Source: JBEEJL01 sp043744215
GTDB lineage: Bacteria > Pseudomonadota > Gammaproteobacteria > Burkholderiales > JBEEJL01
NCBI GenBank assembly: GCA_043744215.1
Contig: JAYTVC010000071.1
Location: 1-50,364 of the forward strand
DNA: 50,364 nt
Direction of reading: 5' to 3'
The notes below the pieces were generated by a model. It saw only the letters and a list, made by a program, of their open reading frames with translations, did no database searches and had not been told where the DNA came from. Shown here one piece after another: positions 42,196 to 50,225 of this stretch; the stretch's first letter is position 1; every line of letters begins with the position of its first letter. Made by a program: the position numbers and the translations under genes.

Positions 42196-43869
42196 TTATG
42201 CATTGCAGGTCGCCCTCGCTAATGCATGCAAAATTTCGTTGGAGTCGAGTTTACGCCAGCGCGCGCAAATGTGCTGATCGGGTCGGAATAAATAATAGGT
42301 GCCGGGTTTGCCGTCGTAGCGTTTGGCTACCAAGCCTTCAGAATCTTCCAGCAGGCGCGTGCGCGAGGGCGCCTGAAATTTTGCACCGGCGGGCGCAACG
42401 ATAAGTGCAGCGATGGGTATCTCGGCAAGCGTTAACGCGTGCAAGGTATGGACTTGTTCCTCGGTGAGCCCATGCCGGTCGGTAAAAAATAATCCCGTGA
42501 ATTCGCCTTTGAGCGCATCGATCAGCCATGCCGGCTTTCCATGCTCGAGGAGTGGCGCGTCGAAGGCGGGCGTGCCAGGAGTCATTACACTTCTGAATGG
42601 TGAAGTGTCGGGAATATTCAGTCTCGATAATGAATAGGTTGAAGGCACCGACAAGCGCCCGCTGTTCACCAGTTTGCGCGCGAACGGAAGGTGTTCGGCG
42701 AGATCAAGCGTCGCATCACGGAATATTTTGCTCACGGGCGATTTTGGCGAAATGAAATCTGTGCTGCGGGTCGAATGCAAAATGTTTTCATCGGCGGCGA
42801 AGCTGCGTTCTTCGTCATAGGTGTCGAGCAAACTGGCTGGCGCTTTTTTATCCAGCACCAGTTTCAGTTTCCATGCGAGATTATCGGCATCTTGCAAGCC
42901 GCTATTGCCACCGCGCGCGCCGAAGGGCGACACCTGATGCGCGGAATCGCCCGCAAAAATTACGCGGCCATGGCGGAATTTTTCCATGCGTCGGCACTGG
43001 AATGTATACACGCTCACCCATTCCAATTCGAACGGCACGTCATCGCCTAACATGGCTTTGATGCGCGGGATGACGCGCTCCGATTGTTTTTCCAATTCGG
43101 GATCCGCATCTCGGCCCAGTTGCAAATCGATGCGCCAGAGATTATCCGGTTGTTTATGCAACAGCGCCGATTGGTTGCGGTTGAAGGGCGGGTCAAACCA
43201 GAAGCGCCGCTCCGGCGGAAAATCTGCTTGCATGATCACGTCGGCGATGAGAAAACGGTCTTCAAACACCTGGCCTTTGAATGTGAGGCCAAGGCTGTTT
43301 CGAACAAAACTGCCCGCACCATCGCAGGCGATCAGCCAATCGCAAGTGAGGGTGTAATCGCCGTCCGGCGTGTTGATTTTGATTTCTACACAATCAACCC
43401 GATTGCTCACGGCAATCACTTTGTTACGCCAGCGTAGATTGGTTTTTTTCAAAGCCGACACACGATTGACCAGCGCTGCTTCGAGATAATATTGCGGCAG
43501 GTTTACAAACGCCGGGCGCTTGTGGCCAGCTTCCGGCTGCAAGTCGAACGAATACAATTCGCGTTCTTGCAAATAGACACGCCCGACATTCCATTGCACG
43601 CCTTTGTCGGCGACTTCGTTGCCGCAACCTAAGCGATCCAGAATTTCCAATGTGCGTTTTGCATGACAAATGCCGCGCGAGCCGACGCTGACGGTGTTGT
43701 TGTCGTCGAGCAAAACCGATTCGATGCCGTGTTGCGCGAGGTCGGCCGCGCAGGCCAAACCTACCGGGCCCGCGCCGACGATGATGACACGATGATGCGC
43801 AGGTTTTGCCGCACGTTGGTCGGGCGAGGGGAGGTAGGCATAAATGGGGTTGTGATGGCGAGGTGGCAT
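42196..43869 (-). CDS. FAD-dependent aromatic monooxygenase (MhpA/PheA-type)
   Basis: The 557-residue flavoprotein hydroxylase has the FAD fingerprint VIIVGAGPVGLACAADLAQH (about 28-47), the DG motif (CDGAGSFVRNSLG), the GD motif (VIFAGDSAHQVSPFGARG), and a C-terminal thioredoxin-like domain (GLTEEQVHTLHALTLAEIPI). Such enzymes add oxygen to phenolic acids. With hmgA and fahA downstream, a hydroxyphenylacetate or similar acid may be converted to homogentisate, but the substrate is inferred. It could also be a 3-(3-hydroxyphenyl)propionate hydroxylase relative. An ATG starts it, with only a weak ribosome site. Confidence 0.87.
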   Translation of the reverse strand: MPPRHHNPIYAYLPSPDQRAAKPAHHRVIIVGAGPVGLACAADLAQHGIESVLLDDNNTVSVGSRGICHAKRTLEILDRLGCGNEVADKGVQWNVGRVYLQERELYSFDLQPEAGHKRPAFVNLPQYYLEAALVNRVSALKKTNLRWRNKVIAVSNRVDCVEIKINTPDGDYTLTCDWLIACDGAGSFVRNSLGLTFKGQVFEDRFLIADVIMQADFPPERRFWFDPPFNRNQSALLHKQPDNLWRIDLQLGRDADPELEKQSERVIPRIKAMLGDDVPFELEWVSVYTFQCRRMEKFRHGRVIFAGDSAHQVSPFGARGGNSGLQDADNLAWKLKLVLDKKAPASLLDTYDEERSFAADENILHSTRSTDFISPKSPVSKIFRDATLDLAEHLPFARKLVNSGRLSVPSTYSLSRLNIPDTSPFRSVMTPGTPAFDAPLLEHGKPAWLIDALKGEFTGLFFTDRHGLTEEQVHTLHALTLAEIPIAALIVAPAGAKFQAPSRTRLLEDSEGLVAKRYDGKPGTYYLFRPDQHICARWRKLDSNEILHALARATCNA

Positions 43870-43956
43870 GACTTTCTGCGGGTATATGGGTATAGATTAG
43901 TGCGGTTCCGTTATCAGCATTAAGTTATATTTTCAATCTGCTCCAAACTTCATTCC

Positions 43957-44141
43957 CGTTCGTCCTGAGCTTGTCGAAGGATGAATGGGCTTACAACTGA
44001 TTCAGCTTTGTACGTACTTTCAATATACCTTGGTTTCCATTCATCCTTCGACAAGCTCAGGACGAACGGATTATTTTGAATATGCGTCCTTCGACAAGCT
44101 CAGGACGAACGGATTATTTTGGGTATGTATCCTTCGACGGG
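43957..44141. repeat. CCTTCGACAAGCTCAGG repeat cluster
   Basis: A forward copy at 43957-43987 (GTTCGTCCTGAGCTTGTCGA) is followed by two inverted copies at 44038-44069 and 44085-44127 (each CCTTCGACAAGCTCAGGACG plus a TTATTTTG tail) and a partial copy to 44141. This accounts for most of the 337-bp gap between the FAD monooxygenase and the MBL-fold gene. No gene is seen there. Confidence 0.9.
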
Positions 44142-44206
44142 TATTAGAGCGGACGGGTGATTCTTGGCCATTTGGTAGCAACAAACTGCAGTACTTTTGA
44201 GTGGCC

Positions 44207-45157
44207 TTAACCCTGCAATGCTTCCCACATTTCTTTATCCCGTTGCGCGGTCCAGATGCGCGGGTGTTTGTGTCCCGTCGCTTCATCGTAGGCTCGGCTC
44301 ACATCGAAAGGCAGGCAGTGATCAAAAATCACCCATTCGCCGAATTGGGGTTTGAGTGTGGCGTAAGTCTCTTCATAAATTTTTCGCAACGGTTTGTTTG
44401 CCGCAGCGCCTTGTTTTACCGCATCGAACATTTGTGTCACAAATGCGCGCGTGCCGTTTAATCCTTCGGCCACTTGCTGTGCGCCTTTGAGCGCCGCGCC
44501 GCGTCCGGGCACGAGGGCTTCGGGTTTCAGCGCGGCGATGGCATCCAGCGTCGCGGGCCAATCGGTGAGGTAGGCGTCGCCGGTGTAAGGCGTGGCGGCG
44601 TATTCGACCAGGTCGCCGCTGAACAATACTTTTTCTTGCGGCAGCCACGCTACTGTGTCGCCCTTGGTATGGCCACGACCCAAGTGCATGATTTTCACTT
44701 CGAGCTTGCCCATATATAAAGTCATTTCATCTTTGAACACCAGCGTCGGCCAGGTCAAACCGGGCACCGATTCGACGGCATTGAACAAACGTGGAAAGCG
44801 TTCAACTTCCGATTTGAAATCCGCTTCGCCACGCTCGACAATCAATTCGTAGGTGCCCTGGCTGGCGATGATTTGCTGTGCCTTATAAGCCGACGCGCCC
44901 ATCACGCGCACGGCGTGGTAGTGCGACAGCAGCACATATTTAATCGGCTTGTCGGTTATTTCGCGAATACGGCGAATGACATCCTGTGCCATTACCGGCG
45001 TCGCTTGCGCGTCGATCACCATTACCGCATCGTCGCCGATGATGATGCCTGTGTTCGGGTCGCCCTCGGCGGTGTAAGCCCAGGCGTGTTCGCTCAGTTG
45101 CGAGAAAGTAACTTGTTTGATTTCCAGGTCGGCGTGGGAGGCGAAGGTTTTTTGCAT
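44207..45157 (-). CDS. MBL-fold metallohydrolase with altered metal motif
   Basis: The 316-residue protein has the metallo-beta-lactamase fold: VMVIDAQATPVMAQDV, then SHYHAVRVMGAS where the usual HxHxDH would stand, GRGHTKGDTVAWLP, and LFSGDLVEYAATPY. The two first histidines remain (HYH) but Asp-His is replaced by Val-Arg, so at most one metal site looks canonical. MBL proteins with HYHAVR are recurrent beside homogentisate genes. A hydrolase role in aromatic degradation is plausible, but the substrate is unknown. Confidence 0.82.
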   Translation of the reverse strand: MQKTFASHADLEIKQVTFSQLSEHAWAYTAEGDPNTGIIIGDDAVMVIDAQATPVMAQDVIRRIREITDKPIKYVLLSHYHAVRVMGASAYKAQQIIASQGTYELIVERGEADFKSEVERFPRLFNAVESVPGLTWPTLVFKDEMTLYMGKLEVKIMHLGRGHTKGDTVAWLPQEKVLFSGDLVEYAATPYTGDAYLTDWPATLDAIAALKPEALVPGRGAALKGAQQVAEGLNGTRAFVTQMFDAVKQGAAANKPLRKIYEETYATLKPQFGEWVIFDHCLPFDVSRAYDEATGHKHPRIWTAQRDKEMWEALQG

Positions 45158-45231
45158 GGCAGAGGCTTTCTCAATTCAAAATTCGTTTGGCTAGATTACC
45201 AAATTAGATGTTGAAATGGTAATGTATCGTC

Positions 45232-45810
45232 ATGGAATTAGCAGCCACAATTGCCGAGCAAAAAGCCGCCTTGCGCAAACAGGTTTTGGCGCGCAGAAAC
45301 GCTTTGGGTGCGGATATACGCCAGACGCAAACCCGCGCCATCATACAAAAATTATTAGCCTTGCCCGAATATCAAACCGCGCAAACTGTGGCGGCTTATA
45401 TGAGCATCGGCAGCGAATTCGATACGACTCAGTTTGTGCGTGACGTGCTGGCAACGGGTAAAATGCTGGTGCTGAGCAAAGTAAACCACGCAACGAAGAC
45501 GCTCGATTTGTTTTGCGTGAAAAATTTGCAAACGGATTTGCAAGCGGGTGTGTGGAACATCCTCGAGCCGAAGCCGGAAAAATGCGCAGCAGTTTCGGTC
45601 AGGCAAGTGGATTTTGTTTTGGTGCCCGGCGTGGCGTTTGATGCTGCTGGCCATCGCATCGGCTATGGCGCGGGTTATTATGACAAGCTGCTGGCGCAGG
45701 TAAATCAAACGACAAGCTTGATCGGCGCGGCGTATGCAGTGCAAATGGTAGAAAAAATTCCGTACGCTGAACATGACATTCCCGTGCATCGAATAGTAAC
45801 AAATAATTAA
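45232..45810 (+). CDS. fau: 5-formyltetrahydrofolate cyclo-ligase
   Basis: This ATP-dependent cytosolic enzyme returns 5-formyl-THF to 5,10-methenyl-THF. The 192-residue product shows KAALRKQVLARRNAL with its ATP-contact basic residues, VPGVAFDAAGHRIGYGAGYY and DIPVHRI. The stop codon lies inside a dispersed element that also forms the folD leader, so fau and folD form a folate one-carbon pair. The final residues VTNN come partly from that element. Confidence 0.93.
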   Translation: MELAATIAEQKAALRKQVLARRNALGADIRQTQTRAIIQKLLALPEYQTAQTVAAYMSIGSEFDTTQFVRDVLATGKMLVLSKVNHATKTLDLFCVKNLQTDLQAGVWNILEPKPEKCAAVSVRQVDFVLVPGVAFDAAGHRIGYGAGYYDKLLAQVNQTTSLIGAAYAVQMVEKIPYAEHDIPVHRIVTNN

Positions 45811-45830
45811 ATATAATCAATAGGTTACAA
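45802..45830 (+). repeat. IHF-like dispersed element, copy 11 (fau-folD junction)
   Basis: AATAATTAAATATAATCAAT then AGGTTACAA, immediately followed by the folD ATG. The core AATCAATAGGTTA matches WATCAANNNNTTR and TATAAT is present. It forms the whole fau-folD intergenic space and supplies the fau stop codon. Confidence 0.88.
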
Positions 45831-46679
45831 ATGACAGCCAAAATCATCGACGGCGTAGCATTATCAAAAAAATTACGCGCCGAATACACGAACCGTGTAG
45901 AAAGACTCAAAGCCAAAGGCATCACGCCGGGCCTCGCCGTCGTCATCGTCGGCCACAATCCCGCGTCGCAAGTGTATGTGCGCAACAAGCACAAGGCGTG
46001 TCAGGACATCGGCATGCATTCCGAAGTGCATGAGTTGAACGAGCACGCGACGGAAGCGATGCTGCTGAAATTTGTTGAAGACCTGAACAACCATCCGGCC
46101 ATTCACGGCATTCTGGTGCAACTGCCCTTGCCCTCGCACATCGACGAACAAAAAGTTATCGAGCTCATCAAGCCGGAAAAAGACGTCGATGGCTTTCATC
46201 CCTATAACGTCGGGCGGCTGATGATCGGCGAGCCGACGCTGCGTTCTTGCACGCCCTTTGGTGTGATGAAAATGTTCGAGGATGAAAATATTTCGCTGCA
46301 AGGCAAAGAAGCCGTGGTCATCGGCCGCAGCAATATCGTCGGCAAACCCATGGCGCTGATGCTGATGGCCGAAGGCGCGACGGTAACGATTTGCCACTCC
46401 AAAACCCGCGACCTCGCCGCGCATACCAAACGCGCCGACATCGTCGTCGCCGCCGTCGGCAAACTGAACATGCTCACCACCGACATGGTGAAACCCGGCG
46501 CGGTTGTTATCGATGTCGGCATGAATCGCACGCCGGAAGGCAAGCTCGCGGGCGACGTGGATTATGCGAAGGTGAAAGAAGTCGCGGGCCATATCACCCC
46601 GGTACCCGGCGGCGTCGGCCCGATGACCATTACCATGTTGTTGGGCAATACGCTGGATGCGGCGGAGAAGCTTTTGTAG
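45831..46679 (+). CDS. folD: Bifunctional methylene-THF dehydrogenase / methenyl-THF cyclohydrolase
   Basis: FolD oxidises 5,10-methylene-THF with NADP and hydrolyses the product to 10-formyl-THF. The 282-residue enzyme shows the signatures VGHNPASQVYVRNKHKA (catalytic Tyr/Lys region), PLPSHIDEQKVIE, the NADP site VVIGRSNIVGKPMALML, and VPGGVGPMTITML near the end. It has no visible ribosome site other than that within the upstream element. Confidence 0.97.
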   Translation: MTAKIIDGVALSKKLRAEYTNRVERLKAKGITPGLAVVIVGHNPASQVYVRNKHKACQDIGMHSEVHELNEHATEAMLLKFVEDLNNHPAIHGILVQLPLPSHIDEQKVIELIKPEKDVDGFHPYNVGRLMIGEPTLRSCTPFGVMKMFEDENISLQGKEAVVIGRSNIVGKPMALMLMAEGATVTICHSKTRDLAAHTKRADIVVAAVGKLNMLTTDMVKPGAVVIDVGMNRTPEGKLAGDVDYAKVKEVAGHITPVPGGVGPMTITMLLGNTLDAAEKLL

Positions 46680-46717
46680 GCCGAGAGTTTTTGTCACGAC
46701 AAATCGCTTGCGCATAT

Positions 46718-46798
46718 CGGAACGCGCCGTCGGGAAAGGATTCCCGACCTACCACTGCTCCGTCATTCTGAGCCGCTTTTGCGAAGAATCTGGTTTTG
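46718..46798. repeat. 81-bp direct repeat, copy 1
   Basis: The sequence runs from CGGAACGCGCCGTCGGGAAA through GTCATTCTGAGCCG to GCGAAGAATCTG. It holds a perfect hairpin GTCGGGAA-AGGA-TTCCCGAC (46729-46748). A closely similar 81-bp copy is at 47915-47995. Together they flank the small membrane protein and the unknown secreted protein. Confidence 0.88.
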
Positions 46799-46945
46799 TC
46801 CTACGGTTTGATGATCTGCCTGCAAAATTTGCAACTCACTCCCTGATTTCCGCATTTCGTCGATTTCCCGTTGTGGGGTGCGGGGCCAAACCTTAATCTG
46901 GCTTCGTAGCAACACAAACCCATTCAACTCAACGGAGAATCCATT

Positions 46946-47068
46946 ATGAAAACCCAACTCACCATGTCATCCGTCATCGCATCCATAGTTGTGTCGTTGA
47001 TCGTGTTGGCAGCCATGACTGTACAACTGACCATGGTCGTAGGCTTGGTCGCCGGAGCCATTGCGTAA
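46946..47068 (+). CDS. Small single-pass membrane protein, 40 residues
   Basis: ATG 46946 is preceded by a good ribosome site (CGGAGA, eight bases upstream). The product MKTQLTMSSVIASIVVSLIV continues LAAMTVQLTMVVGLVAGAIA. It is almost entirely hydrophobic after residue 7, consistent with one or two short membrane helices. No family is recognised. It ends 26 bp before the next gene. The ribosome site supports a real small gene, but function is unknown; the hydrophobic, short character resembles type I toxin-like peptides, without further evidence. Confidence 0.6.
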   Translation: MKTQLTMSSVIASIVVSLIVLAAMTVQLTMVVGLVAGAIA

Positions 47069-47093
47069 AAACCCTCATGAGAAGCAGCCAAAC

Positions 47094-47855
47094 ATGAATA
47101 AAAATATTCAATATAATCAATATGTTGCAATTTTATTGTTTTCATGCGCTTTGGCGTCACCCGCGTTTTCTCAACAGGAAATGGACGCCGAAAAAGTCGA
47201 AAAAATAGAAGTCACCGGCATGAAAGATCCGAGCACCTTGCCGTATAAATTTGCCTACGATTATCTGGAGAAATATTATTCGCAGCCCCATGACCGCATC
47301 GCGCTAAACATCCGCGTCATGGTTGATGATGCCAAGAAAAAATCCGCAGACTTGAAAATTCGCCTGGTCGGCAAAACAGTGGATGTGCCGATACCCATCA
47401 CACCCGATGGCCGGGTCGAGATTCCGTTTTCAAAAGCCATTCTCGATGACGATGCCGAGTTCATAACCAACCGCAAAAAAGGCCTCGGCGGAAAAGTGGA
47501 AATCGGCATCAGCCTCGTCGTGCCACCTGGAACGACCTTGCACTATAGCGACCTGGTAGCCGCTCTCGCACAAACCCGTAGCGCGGCCAAAGGTTTTATG
47601 CCGTGGTGGATCGGCTGGCTGTTGCCGACGGAATTGAACGCGGTGCAAGTGGCATTTGATGCGCCGGCAAATCAAACTGCAACGGTGATGGCATCTGCCG
47701 GGAACAAAATATTTCGCGCGAACGAAAAAGGCACAATCGTCATCGTGCTCGATGATCGCCTTTATGCAGAAAACCCGAAAATTGTTTTGTCTGCCGCGCC
47801 CAAAAGCATGTCGCCGGATCATGTTCCGCAGATAATGAAGCCTGATCCGTGGTAA
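47094..47855 (+). CDS. Unknown secreted protein, 253 residues
   Basis: A signal peptide (about 1-27, ...ASPAFSQQ) leads to a soluble region starting with KVEKIEVTGMKDPSTLPYKF, then a mixed alpha/beta region with several short beta motifs (DVPIPITPDGRVEIPFSK). MPWWIGWLLP around residue 173 is hydrophobic but followed by more soluble sequence. I do not recognise a named family with confidence. The first residues (NKNIQYNQYVAI) of the signal peptide are encoded by a dispersed IHF-like element. It lies in a segment bounded by 81-bp direct repeats, suggesting it was acquired or moved as a unit. Confidence 0.75.
   Translation: MNKNIQYNQYVAILLFSCALASPAFSQQEMDAEKVEKIEVTGMKDPSTLPYKFAYDYLEKYYSQPHDRIALNIRVMVDDAKKKSADLKIRLVGKTVDVPIPITPDGRVEIPFSKAILDDDAEFITNRKKGLGGKVEIGISLVVPPGTTLHYSDLVAALAQTRSAAKGFMPWWIGWLLPTELNAVQVAFDAPANQTATVMASAGNKIFRANEKGTIVIVLDDRLYAENPKIVLSAAPKSMSPDHVPQIMKPDPW
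47102..47130 (+). repeat. IHF-like dispersed element, copy 12 (inside a signal peptide)
   Basis: AAATATTCAATATAATCAAT then ATGTTGCAA. The core AATCAATATGTTG matches WATCAANNNNTTR and TATAAT is present. It is translated in frame as part of the signal peptide of the secreted protein starting at 47094. Confidence 0.82.
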
Positions 47856-47914
47856 ATATTTAGCCGCAGACAAGTAGGGTGACTATCCTTTGCCGAAGAA
47901 TGACTATGTCATCT

Positions 47915-47995
47915 CGAAACGTGCCGTCGGGAAGGGATTCCCGGCCTACCACTGCCCCGTCATTCTGAGCCGTTCTTGCGAAGAATCTGCTTTTC
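47915..47995. repeat. 81-bp direct repeat, copy 2
   Basis: Matches the copy at 46718-46798 over its whole length with scattered substitutions, including the hairpin GTCGGGAA-GGGA-TTCCCGGC (47926-47945) and the GTCATTCTGAG...GAAGAATCTG part. An additional inverted CAGATTCTTCG follows near 48015. The gap between 47856 and 48120 contains nothing else visible. Confidence 0.88.
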
Positions 47996-48120
47996 ACTGG
48001 GCGTTAACGCAAAAGCAGATTCTTCGGACTTCGTCCTCAGCATGAAGACGCCTCCCCGCAAAACCTGGAGAATTGATAGAATGCACAAACCATTTAATTC
48101 ATTTCCCGCGGGAGCATCGC

Positions 48121-49749
48121 ATGTCTCAACCCAACGCCTACGATACCGATCTCGACAAAAACCCCGCCAATTACACGCCGCTGTCGCCGCTGAGTTTTAT
48201 CACGCGTGCAGCCGCTGTTTATCCGCAATATATCGCCAGCATTCACGGCGAGCGCAAAATCACCTGGGCTGAAACTTATGCGCGCTGCCGTCGCCTCGCC
48301 TCTGCGCTGGCGCAACGTGGCATCGGCAAGGGCGACACCGTGGCCGCCATGCTGCCCAATATTCCCGCCATGTTTGAAATGCATTTTGGCGTGCCGATGA
48401 CGGGTGCGGTGTTGAATACCTTGAACACGCGCCTCGACGCCGAAGCGATTGCCTTCATGTTGCAGCATGGCGAAGCCAAATTCGTTTTCACCGACCGCGA
48501 GTTTTCGCCAGTGATGGAAAAAGCGATCGCGCTGCTAGATAAAAAACCCGTCGTCATCGACGTTGATGATGCGATGTATGAAGGCGGAAAATTCCTCGGT
48601 GAAACGGAATACGAAAAATTTATTGCCCAAGGCGACGCGAATTACGCCTGGCAATTGCCACACGACGAATGGGATGCCATCGCGCTCAATTACACGTCGG
48701 GCACCACGGGCAACCCGAAGGGCGTGGTGTATCACCATCGCGGCGCGTACCTCAATGCCGTGTGTAATATTGTCGCCTGGGCCATGCCACATAACCCGGT
48801 TTATTTGTGGACGCTGCCGATGTTCCACTGCAACGGCTGGTGTTTTCCGTGGACCATGGCCGCAGCGGCGGGCACCAATATCTGCTTGCGCAAAGTCGAT
48901 GCGAAAATGATTTTTGATTTGATTCGGCAACATAAAATTACCCATTACTGCGGCGCGCCGATTGTGCACAACACGCTCATCAACGCGCCGGACGAAATGA
49001 AGCAGGGCATCACGCACAAAGTGCATTGCCTCGTGGCCGGCGCTGCACCGCCCGCCGCCGTGATCGAGGGCATGGAGCGCATGGGCTTCGACCTCACCCA
49101 TGTTTATGGCCTTACAGAAAATTACGGGCCTGCGGCAGTCTGCGCCAAGCATGATGAATGGAACACATTGCCCGTCGATAAACGCGCGGAACTCAATGCG
49201 CGCCAGGGTGTGGCGTATCCGTTGCAGGAAGGCATGACGGTGATGAACCCGGAAACCATGCAAGTCGTTCCCGCCGACGGCGAAACCATGGGCGAGATCA
49301 TGTTCCGCGGCAACATCACCATGAAAGGTTATTTGAAAAACCTCAAAGCGACGCAGGAAGCGTTTGCCGGCGGCTGGTTTCACACGGGCGATTTGGCGGT
49401 GATCCAACAAGACGGCTATGTCAAAATCAAGGACCGTTCCAAAGACATTATTATTTCTGGCGGCGAAAATATTTCATCCATCGAAGTGGAAGACGTGCTC
49501 TATCGCCACCCCGCCGTGCTTGCCGCCGCCGTGGTCGCCAAGCATGATGACAAATGGGGTGAAACGCCGTGCGCGTTTCTCGAATTGAAAGAAGGCGCAA
49601 AAGTCACCGAGCAGGAAGTGATAGAGTTTTGTAAAGCACGAATGGCAAGATTCAAAGTGCCCAAGCATGTCGTGTTCGGCGCGATACCGAAAACCTCGAC
49701 GGGAAAAATTCAGAAATTTTTGTTGCGGGATAAAGCGAAGGAAGTGTAA
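48121..49749 (+). CDS. Acyl-CoA synthetase (AMP-forming, AlkK/DmdB-like)
   Basis: The 542-residue ANL-family ligase activates a carboxylic acid, probably medium-chain or substituted, to its CoA ester through an acyl-adenylate. It shows the P-loop YTSGTTGNPKGVVYHHRGA, the adenylate site HVYGLTENYGPA, the hinge GWFHTGDLAVI, and SKDIIISGGENISSIEVEDV with the C-terminal catalytic Lys region STGKIQKF. The start MSQPNAYDTDL has a GGGAG site; an upstream ATG at 48073 adds 16 unlikely residues. Substrate unknown; the medium-chain acyl-CoA synthetase group and 3-methylmercaptopropionyl-CoA ligases are similar in plan. Confidence 0.9.
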   Translation: MSQPNAYDTDLDKNPANYTPLSPLSFITRAAAVYPQYIASIHGERKITWAETYARCRRLASALAQRGIGKGDTVAAMLPNIPAMFEMHFGVPMTGAVLNTLNTRLDAEAIAFMLQHGEAKFVFTDREFSPVMEKAIALLDKKPVVIDVDDAMYEGGKFLGETEYEKFIAQGDANYAWQLPHDEWDAIALNYTSGTTGNPKGVVYHHRGAYLNAVCNIVAWAMPHNPVYLWTLPMFHCNGWCFPWTMAAAAGTNICLRKVDAKMIFDLIRQHKITHYCGAPIVHNTLINAPDEMKQGITHKVHCLVAGAAPPAAVIEGMERMGFDLTHVYGLTENYGPAAVCAKHDEWNTLPVDKRAELNARQGVAYPLQEGMTVMNPETMQVVPADGETMGEIMFRGNITMKGYLKNLKATQEAFAGGWFHTGDLAVIQQDGYVKIKDRSKDIIISGGENISSIEVEDVLYRHPAVLAAAVVAKHDDKWGETPCAFLELKEGAKVTEQEVIEFCKARMARFKVPKHVVFGAIPKTSTGKIQKFLLRDKAKEV

Positions 49750-49758
49750 TTTTGTTCG

Positions 49759-49982
49759 TGTCATGCTGAGCGACGGCGAATAATCTGCTCCTGTCATTCT
49801 GAGCGACAGCGAAGAATCTGCCCTTGTCATTCTGTCATTCTGAGTGAAGCGAAGAATCACCCTTTGTCATTCTGAGTGAAGCGAAGAATCACCCTTTGTC
49901 ATTCTGAGCGTTAGCGAAGAATCTGCTTTTTTGTTTCGAGCGAAATTCAAATGCAGATTCTTCGCTAAAGCTCGGAATGACA
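49759..49982. repeat. CATTCTGAG / GAAGAATC repeat cluster
   Basis: Several short units with GTCATTCTGAG and CGAAGAATCT/A are arranged head to tail (for example from 49794, 49825, 49866 and 49898), ending with an inverted unit GATTCTTCGCTAAAGCTCGG. They follow the acyl-CoA ligase stop. This family is also in the array at 29683-30327. Confidence 0.9.
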
Positions 49983-50013
49983 AATGTGTGGTTGTAGGTC
50001 ATATTGCGATTCC

Positions 50014-50182
50014 AATGTGACCATTCTCAAGTGTCACATTTTTAGTAAAATGTGGCTTACGAAATCAGAAAATGTGGCTTACGAATGTGACCATTCTCAA
50101 GTGTCACATTTTTAGTAAAATGTGGCTTACGAAATCAGAAAATGTGGCTTACGAAATCAGAAAATGTGGCTTGCAAAATCTG
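50014..50182. repeat. 70-bp direct duplication with 22-bp iterons and two hairpins
   Basis: A 70-bp unit (AATGTGACCATTCTCAAGTG onward) begins at 50015 and 50085. Each copy holds perfect arms AATGTGAC and GTCACATT around an 11-base loop (50014-50040; 50084-50110), followed by a T-run. A 22-bp iteron beginning AAAATGTGGCTTAC is at 50047, 50069, 50117, 50139 and 50161, the last diverged. The block lies just upstream of the FKBP gene. No gene is visible in 49750-50225. Confidence 0.9.
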
Positions 50183-50194
50183 AAAAAGAAACGT

Positions 50195-50225
50195 AATTTT
50201 ATTCATTATAATCAAGGAGTTACAA
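50195..50225 (+). repeat. IHF-like dispersed element, copy 13 (FKBP leader)
   Basis: AATTTTATTCATTATAATCA then AGGAGTTACAA, immediately before ATG 50226. The core AATCAAGGAGTTA matches WATCAANNNNTTR, and TATAAT is present. Here the four variable bases create AAGGAG, a good ribosome site seven bases from the start. Confidence 0.85.

Noticed and set aside
42180..42205. Possible element near the FAD monooxygenase stop (ATTGAATGAAGCAATT)
   Set aside because: No AATCAA core and no GTTAC end; similarity is confined to AT-richness.
45158..45231. 6S RNA (ssrS) expected upstream of fau in many proteobacteria
   Set aside because: Only 74 bp separate the MBL gene and fau, too short for the usual 180-nt RNA, and no suitable structure is visible.
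48535..49410. 291-residue minus-strand frame
   Set aside because: It lies antisense within the acyl-CoA ligase, which has all expected motifs.
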